The position numbers and the translations under genes are program-made. Of a stretch of DNA of 64,000 nucleotides, positions 10,586 through 22,049 are shown piece by piece. A model generated the notes under the pieces. That model was not told the origin of the DNA. It made no database searches and saw nothing but the letters and a program-made list of their open reading frames with translations. Position 1 is the stretch's first letter; every line of letters starts with the position of its first letter. The DNA comes from Aegilops tauschii subsp. strangulata (lineage: Eukaryota > Streptophyta > Magnoliopsida > Poales > Poaceae): the NCBI RefSeq assembly GCF_002575655.3, contig NC_053035.3, positions 89,305,322 through 89,369,321 of the forward strand, given 5' to 3'.

Positions 10586-11075
10586 CATGTGAAACTGCTG
10601 CAAACGAGGTGATCACCCTGGGAATAATGCTAGTACGTATTGTTTTGCATGTTCATCCAATGCCAGTGATACAGGAATTCGAACTAATCGAAATAAATTC
10701 ATTCATACACTGTCGGATTTCATATAAACATGCCGGATTTCATTACATTTCATACATTCTTCAACAAAAAAGGGGTGCGTTGGAGGTATAATTAATTAAC
10801 CGAAGCTACCCACATGTGTCCCGCTGAGCCGAACAGAAGCTTCAGTGACTTAACTACAAGTGCAGTTGCGTAACTGACATGTGGCCTGTTGGGCCCACGT
10901 GTCAGTCAGCCAACTGCACCAGCAGTTAAGTAGAAGCAGTGTTCTTCTCCAGCGCAGCTCTCCGACTCCACGTCGCCGCCAAGAAGCTAACCGGCCGTCA
11001 ATGGTCAACCCGCCTAGCTTGGCTTCAACCGGAGGGTAGCAGCGCTGGCCTTACTTGGACCCGAGCGGCGGCGAC
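10586..11075. other. Intergenic
   Basis: No gene. A cluster near 10846-10935 contains related cagttgcg/gtcagt/cagccaactgca phrases in both orientations (imperfect inverted repeats), possibly the end of a small repeat. Confidence 0.35.
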
Positions 11076-11905
11076 CTACCGTGTTCTACTCTTCCTCGTT
11101 TTCTGTGTGGCGCAGCCTCGTTGGCAGTGGGGCGGGGCCTCGGCCGAGCCGACGATGTCCTCTGTCTCGTTGCCGGCGGGCGGCGCCTCAGCGAAGCGGT
11201 GGAAATCCTCCCCCACGTTGCCGGCAGGGTGGGGCCTCGGCTGCGCCGGCGATGTGCTCTGCCTCATTGTTGGCGGGGCGGGGCCTCGGCGGAGCCGGCG
11301 GTGTCCTCTGCCTCGTTGTTGCTGCCGCGGGGCCTCGGCAGAGCAGGGCCTCGTCGACGCCAGCGGAGCGGCGACTCGTCGGAGCCGGCATTGTCCTCTG
11401 CCTCATCCTCGGTCTCGCCAAACAGTGCCTCGCCCGCTTCATCGCTCTCTTTGCTAGCCTCTTTGTAGGCGGCCGCAGCCTCCGCCACCCGCATGCGCTA
11501 CCGCCAGCGCTCGAGGCGGCCCTGGCGGACGGAGCGGTACGAGTCGAGCAGTGCTTCCTGCTCCGCCTGCTCCGCGGCGATCTGCCCCTCCGCCTGCAGG
11601 TGCTTCAGGAGGAGGTGGTGGTTGTAGGCGGCGTCGGCCTGCGCCTCCCGGAACTGCTCCTCACGCATCTGCCTCACCCTATCCATATATTGGGAACGGG
11701 CCTCGCTAATGGTCATGGTGCAATGCACCGGCAAGGATGGCGCGGAGGAGGGGGTTGGCGCCGGATCATCGACTACCATGTTCTCCATTGGGACGTCGTC
11801 GTCCTCCGGCTGCCTGCCGGCCAGCCGATCGGCAGCAATGGCTGCCATCTCCTTGTGGTCCGTCGTCCGCCCGTCCCGAAGAGCGCTGGAGCGCGAGGAA
11901 GCCAT
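11076..11905 (-). pseudogene. Minus-strand gene of unknown function, one in-frame stop
   Basis: An ATG at 11905 in a good plant context (ccaccATGGC) opens 135 codons, beginning MASSRSSALRDGRTTDHKEM, to a TAG at 11498-11500. The same frame then continues from 11497 as RMRVAEAAAAYKEASKESDE with no shift, so a single nonsense change separates two parts of one protein. The first part contains an Arg/Glu/Gln-rich segment likely to be helical or coiled-coil (about residues 75-135). The second part turns into Glu/Ala/Asp-rich repeats of the type NEAEDTAGSAEAPP, encoded by a GC-rich tandem repeat that keeps repeating in shifted frames to about 11076. A TATA box lies about 73 bases upstream. I recognise no domain. 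It may be a gene fragment carried by a transposon. Long plus-strand frames here are shadows of the GC-rich repeat. Confidence 0.5.
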
Positions 11906-11977
11906 GGTGGGCAGTAGTGGTGTGGACAGGAGAAAGGGAACGGATGCAGATGACTGTGGCTATGGCCGGCGCAGCAG

Positions 11978-11985
11978 TTTATATA
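11978..11985 (-). promoter_or_regulatory. TATA box for the 11905 ORF
   Basis: On the minus strand this reads TATATAAA, 73 bases before the ATG at 11905. A pyrimidine-rich leader follows (ccctttctcctgtccacacc), as expected for a plant core promoter. Confidence 0.55.
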
Positions 11986-12235
11986 GCAATGGTGGGCGGG
12001 CGGAGGGACGGACGTGTGGCGCCAGAGTAGCCGCCTCGGCAACCGCGTATCATTAATGTGGGCGGCAGATGGACGTACGGACGGCACTTGTGTCGTTTGA
12101 AGGCAGAGCAATCGCCTGCACCGGGAAGCGGGGCGGGCGGCGCTGACTGTTTCGTGCGGAAAGCGCACGCGGGCGAGGAGATGACTTTACTTGGAGAGGA
12201 TGACAATGGGGACCCACCAGGTCCATAGCCTCACG

Positions 12236-12380
12236 TACGCAAGTGCCTCCTTATTATATATATATATAACTATAATTTATTTTGCTTCCTCCTGGTTTCC
12301 TAACATCACGGTCCCACACCATTGTCAACCTATGTAGTAGTCAATAAACGAGAGAATTGCACAAGAAGCGGCCGACAGCT
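12236..12380. other. (TA)n-containing spacer
   Basis: A short (TA)n run at about 12254-12268 lies next to ggacccaccaggtccatag and gcaagtgcctccttatt phrases. These resemble the repeated units of 13.8-15.8 kb, so the repeat family may begin here. Confidence 0.4.
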
Positions 12381-12764
12381 GGGACCAAGCAGCTCGAGCA
12401 GTATTTGTGTTTTTGAGGTGTGAGCACTACAGAGTTTTTCGATGTTTAGCACAGATATTAATTTTTCTCCTCTGAACAACAACGAAAACATCGCTGCAGG
12501 TATTAACTGGGCGGGCTGTGGCCCGTCTAGCCCAGGCCAGATATCCAGCCCAGATATTAATTTTTTTCAAGCTGAAAATGGCTAGCCCAGCTATACTTTT
12601 TTTAGGAATACCCCGGCAAGGTCAAGTTGTTATTCTCCGCCCCGCTGGGCTGCAAATCTTTCCTAGGAGGGATGCATTAGGCTTAACAAGAAAATGGGCT
12701 TTAAGAAATAATAAATGGGATGCAATTATAAAAACTCGGCAGTAACTATAAAAAAATGCACCAA

Positions 12765-15700
12765 ACACGTGATTACTTTATAAAATATTATTTTTGGATA
12801 TTGAAAATTTTAATTTCATAAATTGTTGCGAGCGCAATGTTTCGTTGGATTTTTACGTAATATAAATTTATATTGAAATTGTATTTAATCTGACTAGAAA
12901 TTTCGGGATAAAAATATTTCAGATCCCATCAAAATGTGGGAAATTTTATTGAATTTTGTTTTGAACAGTTGGTTGAAATGGGTTGTACTTTTAACAAACT
13001 GTAAATGGGCTGTAGTAAATTCCATTAGAATTCAAAAATGGGCTACACATTCTTACAAATCTCAAATGGGCTATAAGTTCTCTGCCACACACTTCTGGCC
13101 TTACTAAGTTGACGCGTCCCCTAAAAAAACAGAGTTGACGCGTATGCAAGGCTTTGTCAACTTATAGTCAACACACGGTTCTAGCAGCAGTGGCCGTTGG
13201 ATGTCCATCCAACGGATGCCGTGCTTCTTCTTCAATCTCGGATATTCTAGCTTCACCCGCCCAAAAAATGATTCCTCCCCCTGACATCTGGGGCGCACTG
13301 TTTCGGAAGCTGACCTGTGGGCCTACTGAGTTGACGTACCAAGGGCTTTGTCAACTTAGTCAATATAAACGATTCTAGCTGCAGTGACCGTATGATGTCC
13401 ATCCAACGGCCGTCGTGCTTCTTCAACCTCTGGTCTTCTTGCTCCAGCCGCCCAAAGCAGCGCCGGTCGTGCCGCTTGCTCCTGCCTCCCATGGCCGTCT
13501 GTGCTGTTGCGGAGGCCTCACCGCCCCCTACTACTCCCACCGCTGGCCAGGCCATCCCTCCACTCACCCACACCCCCTGTTATTCTGCGGCGATGGCAGC
13601 GCAGCCGAACCAGTGAACCCTCGTACACCTCTCCGCGTGTGCATCCACTGCCGCGTCTTCCCCGCTCCGCGTCGTCCCCTTCCTAGGCCTCGCCATCGTC
13701 CACCGCACTGGTGCTCTCGGCGCGGCATGGTCAACGTGGTCAAGGAACGACTTCCATCGGACGTGGACAGTACGTGGAGAGGCTGACAGCTGGGTCCACG
13801 ACAGCCGCAAGGAAGTGCCTCCTTATTACGCGCAAAATAATTATTCCTCCACCTGACAGCGGGGACCCACCGGACGGGCCACCGTATTTCGCGAAAAAAA
13901 TGATTCGCCCCTGACTGCTGGGACCCACGAGCTACATCTTCGCACGCAAGGAAGTGCGTCCGGGAAAAAAACGATTCGCCCCCTCACTGCTGGGACCCAC
14001 CAGCTACATCTTCGCTACATTTTTAAAACACATCAAACCGGCAATTAGTTTCAAATATCATTTTTTCATTTAGAGATTTTAAATTACATTAATTTTTATG
14101 CGTGGAGAAATTGTTGGATTTTATATTGATATACATTTATTTTTAAAATCAGTTTGAATGTGAGTCAAAATTTCGGGATTAAAAACAGTTCAGACCGCAC
14201 CGAAATATGCAAAATTTCGTATAATTTTTTAACCATGGCCACAATATGGGCTGTAATGCTAACAAAAAGAATATGGGATCCAAAAAAACCTTAAGAATTA
14301 GCAAATGGGCTGTAAATTATTAGAAATAATGGCAGATGGGATGTATGCTGTTTTCCACATATTTTAGGCTTTCCTAAAAAAAGGTTGACGCACAAGCAGT
14401 GACTGTTGGATGTCCATCGAATGGCCGTCGTGCTTCTTCAATCTCTGCTCTTCCTGTTCCAGCCGCTCAAACAAGCGCCAGCGGGACTGCCTACTCCCTC
14501 CTCCCCGCGGCCGGCTGTGCTGCCGCGCAGGCCTCACCGCCCCACCTTACTCCCATCGCTGGCCTAGCCATCCCTCTACTCACCCACACCTGCTGTTATT
14601 CTCCGGCAATGGCAGACGAACCAGTAAACCCTCGTACGGTCGTACTCCCCTCTGTGTGGGAAACAACTGCCGAGTCTTCCCTGCCTCCGTGTCGTTCCCT
14701 TCCTAGGCCTCGCCGTCGTCCACCGCCCTGGTGCTCTCGGCGCGGCCTGGTCAACGTGGTCAACGACTGACATGCATCTGAAGTGGACTGTACGTGGAGA
14801 GGCCGACAGCTGGGTCCATGGCCGCACGCAAGGAAATGCCTCCTTATTACGCGCAAAATAATGATTCCTCCACCTGACATCAGGGACCCACCGAAAGGGC
14901 CTCTGTATTTCGCGAAAAAAACATTACCGCCGCTGACAGCTCGGACCCACCAGCTATATCTTCGCACGCAAGGAAGTGCCTCCTTATTACGCACAAAAAA
15001 TAAATACTCCCCCTGTTAGCTGGGACCCAGTATAGTGGCAGGCTGACTTGTGGGCCTACTAAGTTGACGGGGACGGAGGGCTTTGTCAACTTAGTCAATA
15101 TGCATGATTCTAGCTCCAGTGACCGTACGATGTCCATCCAACGGCTGTAGTGCTTCTTCAACCTCTGGTCTTCTTGCTCCAACCGGCCCAACCAGCGCCG
15201 GTCGTGCCTCGTGCTCCTGCCTCCCGTGGCCGGCTGCAATTCGGCGGAGGCCTCACCGCCCCCTACTACTCCCACCGCTGGCCAAGCCATCCCTCTACTC
15301 ACCCACACCCCCTATTATTCTGCGGCGACGGCAGCCTCACACTGCAGCGAACCAGTGAACCCTCATACTCCTCTACGCGTGGGCATCCACTGCCGCGTCT
15401 TTCCCGGCTCCGGGTCGTCCCCTTCCTAGGGCTCGCCGTCGTCCACTGCCCTGGTGCTCTCGGCGCGGCGTGGTCAACATGGTCAAGGAACGACTTCCAT
15501 CGGACGTGGACTGTACGTGGAGAGGCTGACAGCTGGGTCCACGGCCGCAGCAAGGAAGTGCCTCCTTATTACGTGCAAAATAATTATTCCTCCACCTGAC
15601 AGCGGGGACCCACCGGACAGGCCACCGTATTTCGCAAAAAAAACATTTGCCCCTGACTGCTGGGACCCACCAGCTACATCTTCGCACGCAAGGAAGTGCG

Positions 15701-15800
15701 TCCGAGCAAAAAAAACGATTCGCCCCCCTGACTGTTGGGACCCACCAGCTACATCTTCGCAGGCAAGGAAGTGCCTGACAGTCGGGACCCACCTGGTCGA
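12765..15800. repeat. Large composite tandem repeat (AT block plus GC block)
   Basis: An AT-rich block with tttcgggat and aaatgggct phrases occurs at 12770-13100 and again at 14015-14385. Each is followed by a GC-rich block with gatgtccatc, cgtgcttcttca, ccctctactcacccacacc and ctgggacccac phrases. The GC block recurs near 13180, 13386, 14402 and 15118. Both strands give many 60-150 codon frames repeated from unit to unit; these are repeat shadows. Confidence 0.75.
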
Positions 15801-16199
15801 AGCGTACGTAGCGTTGTCATTCTGGTCGCGAACGTGTACGTACATATATACTGGTGGATGTAGAGGCGCGCACATGTCGTAGTAGAGGCGCGTACGTGTC
15901 GTAGTAGAGGCGCGCACGTAGCATGTACACGTACGTCCAGCGGCCAGGGTGCAAGAAAGAAATTACGGCCACGTATATGTACATATGGGCGGGGTCTCGA
16001 ACGCCTACTCGCGCATATGTACGGCCAGGGCTCGTGTACATGGCTGGGTCGGAACGGAGAAACAGCGTCGTCGTCGTGTTCATGGGGAGGCAACGGAATG
16101 TGTCGTGTTCATGGGGAGGCAACGGAATGCGTCGTGTTCATCTGGAGGCAACGGAACGCGTGGGTGCCAACCGGCTGGGTCGGAACGGAATGCGTGGTC

Positions 16200-16560
16200 G
16201 TGTTCATCAGGAGGGCTTGGACGGAACATGCGATGGAAACGAGGCCTGGCGTACCGCACAACGGAGGAAACGGACCTCCTACGTTCGGAACGGGGTCCTG
16301 TTGATCGGGAGGGGTGTGGCGTACCGCAAAACGGAGGAAACGGACCTCCTACGGTCGAAACGGGGGTCCTGTTGATCAGGAGGGGTGTGGCGTACCGCAA
16401 AACGGACGAAACGGACCTCCTACGGTCGAAACGGGGGTCCTGTTAATCGGGAGGGGTGTGGCGTACCGCAAAACGGACGAAACGGACCTCCTACGATCGA
16501 AACGGGGGTCCTGTTTATCGGGAGGGGTGTGGCGTACCGCAAAACGGGACTCCACGGATA
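16200..16560. repeat. 71-72 bp tandem repeat, about five units
   Basis: The phrase ggcgtaccgcaaaacgga or a close variant recurs about every 71-72 bases from about 16246 to 16540. Each copy is followed by cggacctcctac and gggtcctgtt. All plus-strand frames across it repeat WRTAKR-type peptides and are artefacts of the repeat. Confidence 0.85.
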
Positions 16561-16680
16561 CTGTTCATCTCCACCGTCGACCTCCTCCAGCCTCCATGGG
16601 CTACCGTCGACCTCCTCCAGCCTCCACAGGCTCCTATTCATCCAGCCTCCACCGCGCGCTACTCCACCGTCTACTGTTCA

Positions 16681-16822
16681 ACCACCCCTCCACGGGCACC
16701 CCTCCACCGTCTACTGTTCATCCAGCCCTCCACACCACGGGGTCCTGTTCAACCACGCCTCCACGGGCACCCCTCCACCGTCTACTGTTCATCCAGCCCT
16801 CCACACCACGGGGTCCTGTTCA
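16681..16822. repeat. 71-bp tandem duplication
   Basis: 16681-16751 and 16752-16822 are nearly identical. Both start accac(c/g)cctccacgggcac and end ggggtcctgttca. Related cctccagcctcca phrases precede it. Confidence 0.85.
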
Positions 16823-18489
16823 TCCAGAGGCAACGCCACCGCTAACTGTTCATCCAACCCCCCCCCCCCCCGCAACGCTCACTGTTCATCCCAGAGGCAG
16901 CATCGATCGGCTTCAGTTAGCAGCAGTAGCGAAGGAATCGCTCGATCCGGTTCAGTTAACAGCCATCGATCGATCGCTCGGGTTCAGTAACGCGTAGCCT
17001 GCAGTGCAATCGCTCGGGTTCAGTTAGAGCCCAACGCCTCGCTCGGGTTCAGTTAGAGCCAACGCCTCGCACACACGCGCGTACGTGTACGAGAGAAACG
17101 CGCATCGCTCGGCCCCCGACCTCCCACCGTAACCGGGAACTCGCCGAAATTTTCCTCGCCCTCGCTTCTACAATGGTTTTTTCTGTTATGGACGGCCCAA
17201 AGAATGTCATGCAGCTGCGTATCCGGCCCGCCCAGGACGAAAAGCCCATTTTCTGTCATGATTTTTTGTCATAGAAGTAGGAGCCCGCCACATCTATGAT
17301 GATACCGGGTTTTGTCACAATTATCGTCATAGAAGTGTCATATCTATGACAGAAAAAAATTCGTTCGGCCCAAAATGTCATGGATGTGTCTTTTTTGGGT
17401 AGTGGGTGTTCGGAAAAGCATTTGGTCACTCTTAACCCAGCGTCTTGGTCCATTAAGGAGGTGTCAATGCGGTGAACTAGGCAATCGGACTATAGGGCGT
17501 TAACACTTTCACTTAGCCATAGGAGTTTTATGGGGGGACTACGATATAGCCCCTGGTATGTATACGGCTTATTCCAATATGGTGCGTTATATGTATGACC
17601 TGAAGAAAAAGGTCCTTCGTATAATACGGAGGGAATCGCAAAAGATTCCGATAAGTCATCGAGCGGTTGACCAGCTCTCGCCGCATCATGACAGTCAGTT
17701 TTCGGCTTTCTCTACTGAGGTGCTTGACCAGATGAACCGGAAGCACAATCGCAGTAGTTCTCCCTTTACTACCTTAGCCGATAAAGTGGAACGTAAGGTA
17801 GCAAGCACAGGAGTCGGGCAACCCAACTATTGACCTAAGACATGATTCGGAGCTGATGCATATAAGGCCAAACTCGCGATGCCGAAGTACGCTATAGAGC
17901 TGTTCGGACTTGCCGGCAACTCATTTGTTCCCATACCGAGCCCCTGGCAAGTTATGCCGAGGTATATGTGTGAAACCACCATAGGGGCCAAATTCATTTT
18001 TTGAAAAAAGCGAATGTTGTATGCGGGTTATGTTTACTGGGACCTGAGTGATATGCCAATATTTTTTTTATAGATAACAAAGCCGCAACCCCGGCTATTT
18101 GACATGCTCGGGGTCGAAGGCGGAGGGAAAAGGCACATTACAGGCTCGAATTAAAGAGTGTGGTCTACAAAAAGTTATTTTTGACCTCCTGTCGCACGTC
18201 TGCGCCGCCTGTCCTCGGTGACTGGATTCCTTGATGGAAATAGCCCTTAGGTGAGTGTATGAATCCGAACTCTGATGGAGTCCATTGAGATGATTAGCCT
18301 TTGCATCACTTGTGGTAAAGGATAATGAAAGAGAAAGAGTAATTAGAGAAAAAAAGGTTTATGGGTGTGCTTGCAAGCTCGTCCGCATTGTGCTTCCGCC
18401 GATGCCCATGGTATCTTGAGTGCATAGTTATGTATGCACGATACAGATTTCGCAGGTATATAACATGGGCGGCGGAAGACGACCTGCTA

Positions 18490-21311
18490 GGTCCACTCCG
18501 TAATTGGTCGATCCTGTTGACTGGAGATTGGTGGCTTAAGGGCCAACAAGGTATGCGGTTTAATAAGACCGCGTTGTACTTCGGCTGAGGTCGCCATAGT
18601 ATGATCTTCAGTCCGGAGGGAGTGCTTCTCCTGCTCCCTTGTAGCGTTGTGTGTTATGTATACCATGTTCACTGTTTTTACTTCGGGGGGAAATTGCTTC
18701 TGACCCCGGTATTTGGTTGGTGAGTCTCTTCGTCGTCGCTATCACCGGGCTGCCTCCTCCCCTTGTGTTCGGCGTTGAGCTTGCCGGCCTGCTTGAAGAC
18801 CCAACAACTTTTGTTGGTATGATTAGCTGGCTTATCGGGGTGGCCATGAATCTGGCAGGGCCGGTCCAATATCTTGCCTAAATTGGATGGTCCGTCTCTG
18901 TTTGCCTTGAATGGCTTTTTCCGTTGACCGGTTTTGGGACCGCTGAATCCAGCGTTGACCGATGTGTCCCGCGTTCTGTCGTTATCATTGCGACGTTCGT
19001 GCTTGCTGCGCCGTGGCTTGCCGTTGCCATCTCGGACTTCGGAAGTGCCCGGATCGCTGGCGCTGTTGCTTCTACAAGCGAGTCAGCTGTCTTCTCCCGC
19101 GCAAAAGCGGGTCATTAGAGCGGTAAGGGCTGACATGGATTTTGGTTTTCCTTGACCGAGGTGGCGGGCAAGCCACTCATCCTGGACGCTGTGTTTGAAG
19201 GCCGCTAGGGCTTCCGCGTCCGGACAGTCGATGAATTGGTTCTTTTTAACTAAGAACCTAGTCCAGAGCTTCCTGGTTGACTCTCCAGGCTGCTGGACAA
19301 TGTGACTTAAATTATCGGCATCTGGTGACCGAACATACGTACCTTGGAAGTTATCGCGGAAGGCGTCTTCCAAGTCCTCCCAGCTGCCGATAGAGTTTTC
19401 TGGCAGACTGTTTAACCAGTACCGAGCTAGTCCTTTGAGTTTCAATGGCAAGTATTTGATGGCTTGAAGGTCATCTCCGTGGGCCATGTGGATATGGAGG
19501 AGGAAATCCTCGATCCATACCGCGGGATCAGTTGTTCCGTCGTATGATTCAATATTCATGGGTTTAAACCCATCTGGGAATTCGTGCTCCATTACTTCGT
19601 CTGTGAAGCAAAGAGGATGTGTGGCGCCTCTATATTGGGCCACACTGCGACGTAGCTCCGATGGAGTCCATCTGCGGTTTTCGGCCCGGGCGTTTCTAGG
19701 CTTGTCACGTCCGAGTAGATAGTCGTCGCCGCGTGTCCGGGCACGTCCTCGTGATCCGTAGATTGATCTAGTATGTCTTGCTCTACTGTCCAGGCCCTGC
19801 CGGAGGTCAGATGTATAACCCTGGGCTGTTTTATCTCTACCTTTACGGTGAGGTGGGCCAGGCTGGTGTTCGGCTTGAGTTGCCGCTCTGTCGTGACCAT
19901 GTTGTGGTCGATTAGCCGCATTGTGTGATGATGGTTTAGGCACTGGCGCCTCATCACCGAACTGGGGTAGCAATTTGCACTTCGGATAATTATTAACTGG
20001 GCCACTAAGGCCGTATTCCTCGGCGGCTAGGACTTCGGCCCATCTATCATTGAGCAGATCTTGGTCAGCTTGAAGCTGCTGCTGCTTCTTTTTCAGGCTC
20101 CTTGCAGTGGCTATTAGCCGGCGCTTAAAGCGCTCCTGCTCTAGAGGCTCCTCGGGCACGATGAAATCCTCGTTGCCGAGGCTTTCTTCGTCTTCGGAGA
20201 GTGGAAGATAATTACTCTCCTCCGAGCCTTCGTTTATGGCCTGTTCATCAGGGCTAACGTGCCCGTCTTCCCATCCATCCTGTTCGGGGGTTGTCCCGAT
20301 AGGGTCTTCGTTGTCTTCGGCCTCGTACGGAGTATTGTTTTCTCCGGTGCCGGTGCTGCTGTCTTTTGCACGACGTGACTTAGAGCGGCGCTGCTGGCGC
20401 CAACGTCTGGGTTGTGTCTCAGGAGGTTTATCCTCAACTGGATCCTCTTTGTCATTGTTAGTTTCTTTAGGTGTATCCACCATGTATACGTCATACGAAG
20501 AAGTGGTCGTCTAGCTTCCAGTAAACGGCGGATTTTGGCCCTGCTCCTCATTGGCATCGTCGCCCATGCCGTCGATGTCTTCGGAGGCGTAATCGAGCAT
20601 GTCGGTTAAGTCCTCGACAGTGGCTATGTAGTGGGCGGCGGGTGGGAAGCGAAATTCCCCGTCATCAGCCTCCACTTCGAACCGTATATAGTTCGGCTGT
20701 GAGTCCCCCGCTAGGGACATATTTTTTAATAAGTTTAACACGTCGCCTAAAGGCGAGTGCCGGAAGATGTCCGCGGCGCTGAATTCGGCGATCGATGACT
20801 GATCCAGCTCGACGTGCGCGGTCACACATGGTTCAGAACTTAAGGCCGGAAACGAGTGCGAGGCTCCAGAGACACAGATATCACCCAGGGTTAGGTCTAT
20901 GTGCGGCTCCAATGCCGCGGATTCTGCGGCTTCCATGGCGGGGTTGAGCTTCCCGTCCTCGGATGCCGCGGTCTACTCTGGATCTAAGGCTGGAGTATTT
21001 ATAGGTGCAATTTCCTGAGTATGGACCGGAGACAGATTTAAGTCATGTTCACTGTAGGGACAGGGAGCGGCTGCCGTGGTCTCAAAGCCGTCGAAGATCA
21101 AGTCTTCACAGATATCCGCGACGTAGTTCAAGCTCCCAAATCTGACCTGATGGCCAAGGGCATAGCTATCGATCTGCTCCAGATAGCCAAGCGAGTTGTC
21201 CCACACTGCAAAGTCGCCGAACACAAAGATTTGTCTGGGGAGGAAGGTTTCCCCTTGGACAGCATCGTTGTTAACGATTGAAGGAGCCATCAAACCTTTT
21301 GGGGACGGCAC
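18490..21311 (-). pseudogene. gag: Gypsy gag with in-frame stops
   Basis: Encodes the capsid/nucleocapsid precursor of a gypsy element. One minus-strand frame runs from an ATG at 21311 (MPSPKGLMAPSIVNNDAV) through blocks starting at 20936 and 20483 and on to 18869. All are in register, interrupted only by stops at about 20973, 20511 and 19083. The block 20483-19083 (466 codons) has an acidic N-terminal part, an Arg-rich middle and a retrotransposon gag domain (YDGTTDPAVWIEDFLLHIH, then ARYWLNSLP, then FRDNFQGTY). A Cys/His-rich region near 18860-18780 (CQIHGH then NKSCWVFKQAG) is the nucleic-acid-binding end. The tail at 18672 is in another frame. No protease or polymerase follows. Confidence 0.8.
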
Positions 21312-21319
21312 AGTGGAAC

Positions 21320-21337
21320 TCTCAAAGAAAGCACCAA
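21320..21337 (-). other. Primer-binding region of the Fatima-like element
   Basis: Immediately inside the 5' LTR; minus strand begins ttggtgctttctttgaga. The same ttggtgctttc phrase follows the left LTR of the element at 26306. Confidence 0.6.
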
Positions 21338-21806
21338 TGTCGGTGTCAAAACCGGCGGATCTCGGGTAGGGGGTCCCGAACTGTGCATCTAAGGTCGATG
21401 GTAACAGGAGACGGGGGACACAATGTTTACCCAGGTTCGGGCCCTCTCTATGGAGGTAATACCCTACTTCCTGCTTGATTGATCTTGATGAATATGAGTA
21501 TTACAAGAGTTGATCTACCACGAGATCGTAATGGCTAAAACCCTAGAAGCCTAGCATGTATGACTATATCCGTTTCCGGACTAAGCCCTCCGGTTTATAT
21601 AGACACCGGAGGGGACTAGGGTTGTACAAAGTCGGTTACAGAGAAAGGAATCTTCATATGCGGCCGCCAAGCTTGCCTTCCACGCCAAGGAGAGTCATAT
21701 CCGGACATGGGAGAGAGTCTTCGGTCTTGTATCTTCACAGCCCATTAGTCCGGCCCATGTCCAACACGCCGGATGCCTGAGGACCCCTTAGTCCAGGACT
21801 CCCTCA
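21338..21806 (-). repeat. Fatima-like 5' LTR, 469 bp
   Basis: Read on the minus strand it starts TGAGGGAGTCC at 21806 and ends CCGACA at 21338, giving TG...CA ends. A TATA-like ctatataaacc lies in the middle (about 21592-21603). The primer-binding region (ttggtgctttctttgagag on the minus strand) directly follows, which identifies this as the 5' LTR. Confidence 0.85.
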
Positions 21807-22049
21807 GCTGGGGCACGCATGGCCTCTTTCAGATGCAGTGATTCATCAGGCTCTCCACCTCAAAATTCGTAATGGATACATCATCTGAATCCTCATGAGG
21901 TGGCGGTACTGGTGCTGCCTCTTCCCTCGTCCTAGTTGACCAGTCCGGCGCCGGATTAGCGGGCATCCTGCTAGCAGGGCGTTTTTCCATCGTCTGCCAC
22001 ATGATCCTCCTGAATCAAAGGAAGGAGTCTTAACACTCCGGACACATGC

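Larger units (their letters stand above)
12381..17404 (-). mobile_element. CACTA-type DNA transposon (partial, left end not found)
   Basis: The right terminus, read on the minus strand, starts cactacccaaaaaagacaca at 17404, a classic CACTA end. Behind it lie arrays of subterminal-style repeats. These are gctcgggttcagtta units (16908-17060), 71-bp units (16681-16822), 71-72 bp units (16240-16560) and large AT/GC composite repeats (12765-15800). No transposase-like frame is visible, so this is non-autonomous or truncated. A partner cacta end with matching 3-bp target duplication (ggt follows at 17405-17407) was not found. The leftward limit is therefore arbitrary and more than one element may be present. 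Confidence 0.55.
17405..21806 (-). mobile_element. Fatima-like Ty3/gypsy element, 5' part
   Basis: On the minus strand the order is: LTR (21806 to 21338), tRNA-primer region, gag with nonsense codons, then non-coding DNA running into the CACTA terminus at 17404. No reverse transcriptase, integrase or 3' LTR is present, so the downstream part is lost. The family name rests on resemblance of the LTR (tgagggagtcctgga start, gccggttttgacaccgaca end) to Triticeae Fatima elements as I remember them. Confidence 0.7.

Noticed and set aside
10939..11917. 172- and 278-codon plus-strand frames
   Set aside because: Antisense shadows of the minus-strand repeat-containing gene; Arg/Pro/Ala-rich repeats in all frames.
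12424..12440. Possible left CACTA terminus (cactacagag)
   Set aside because: Does not match the right terminus beyond cactac, and the flanking three bases (gag) do not match ggt.
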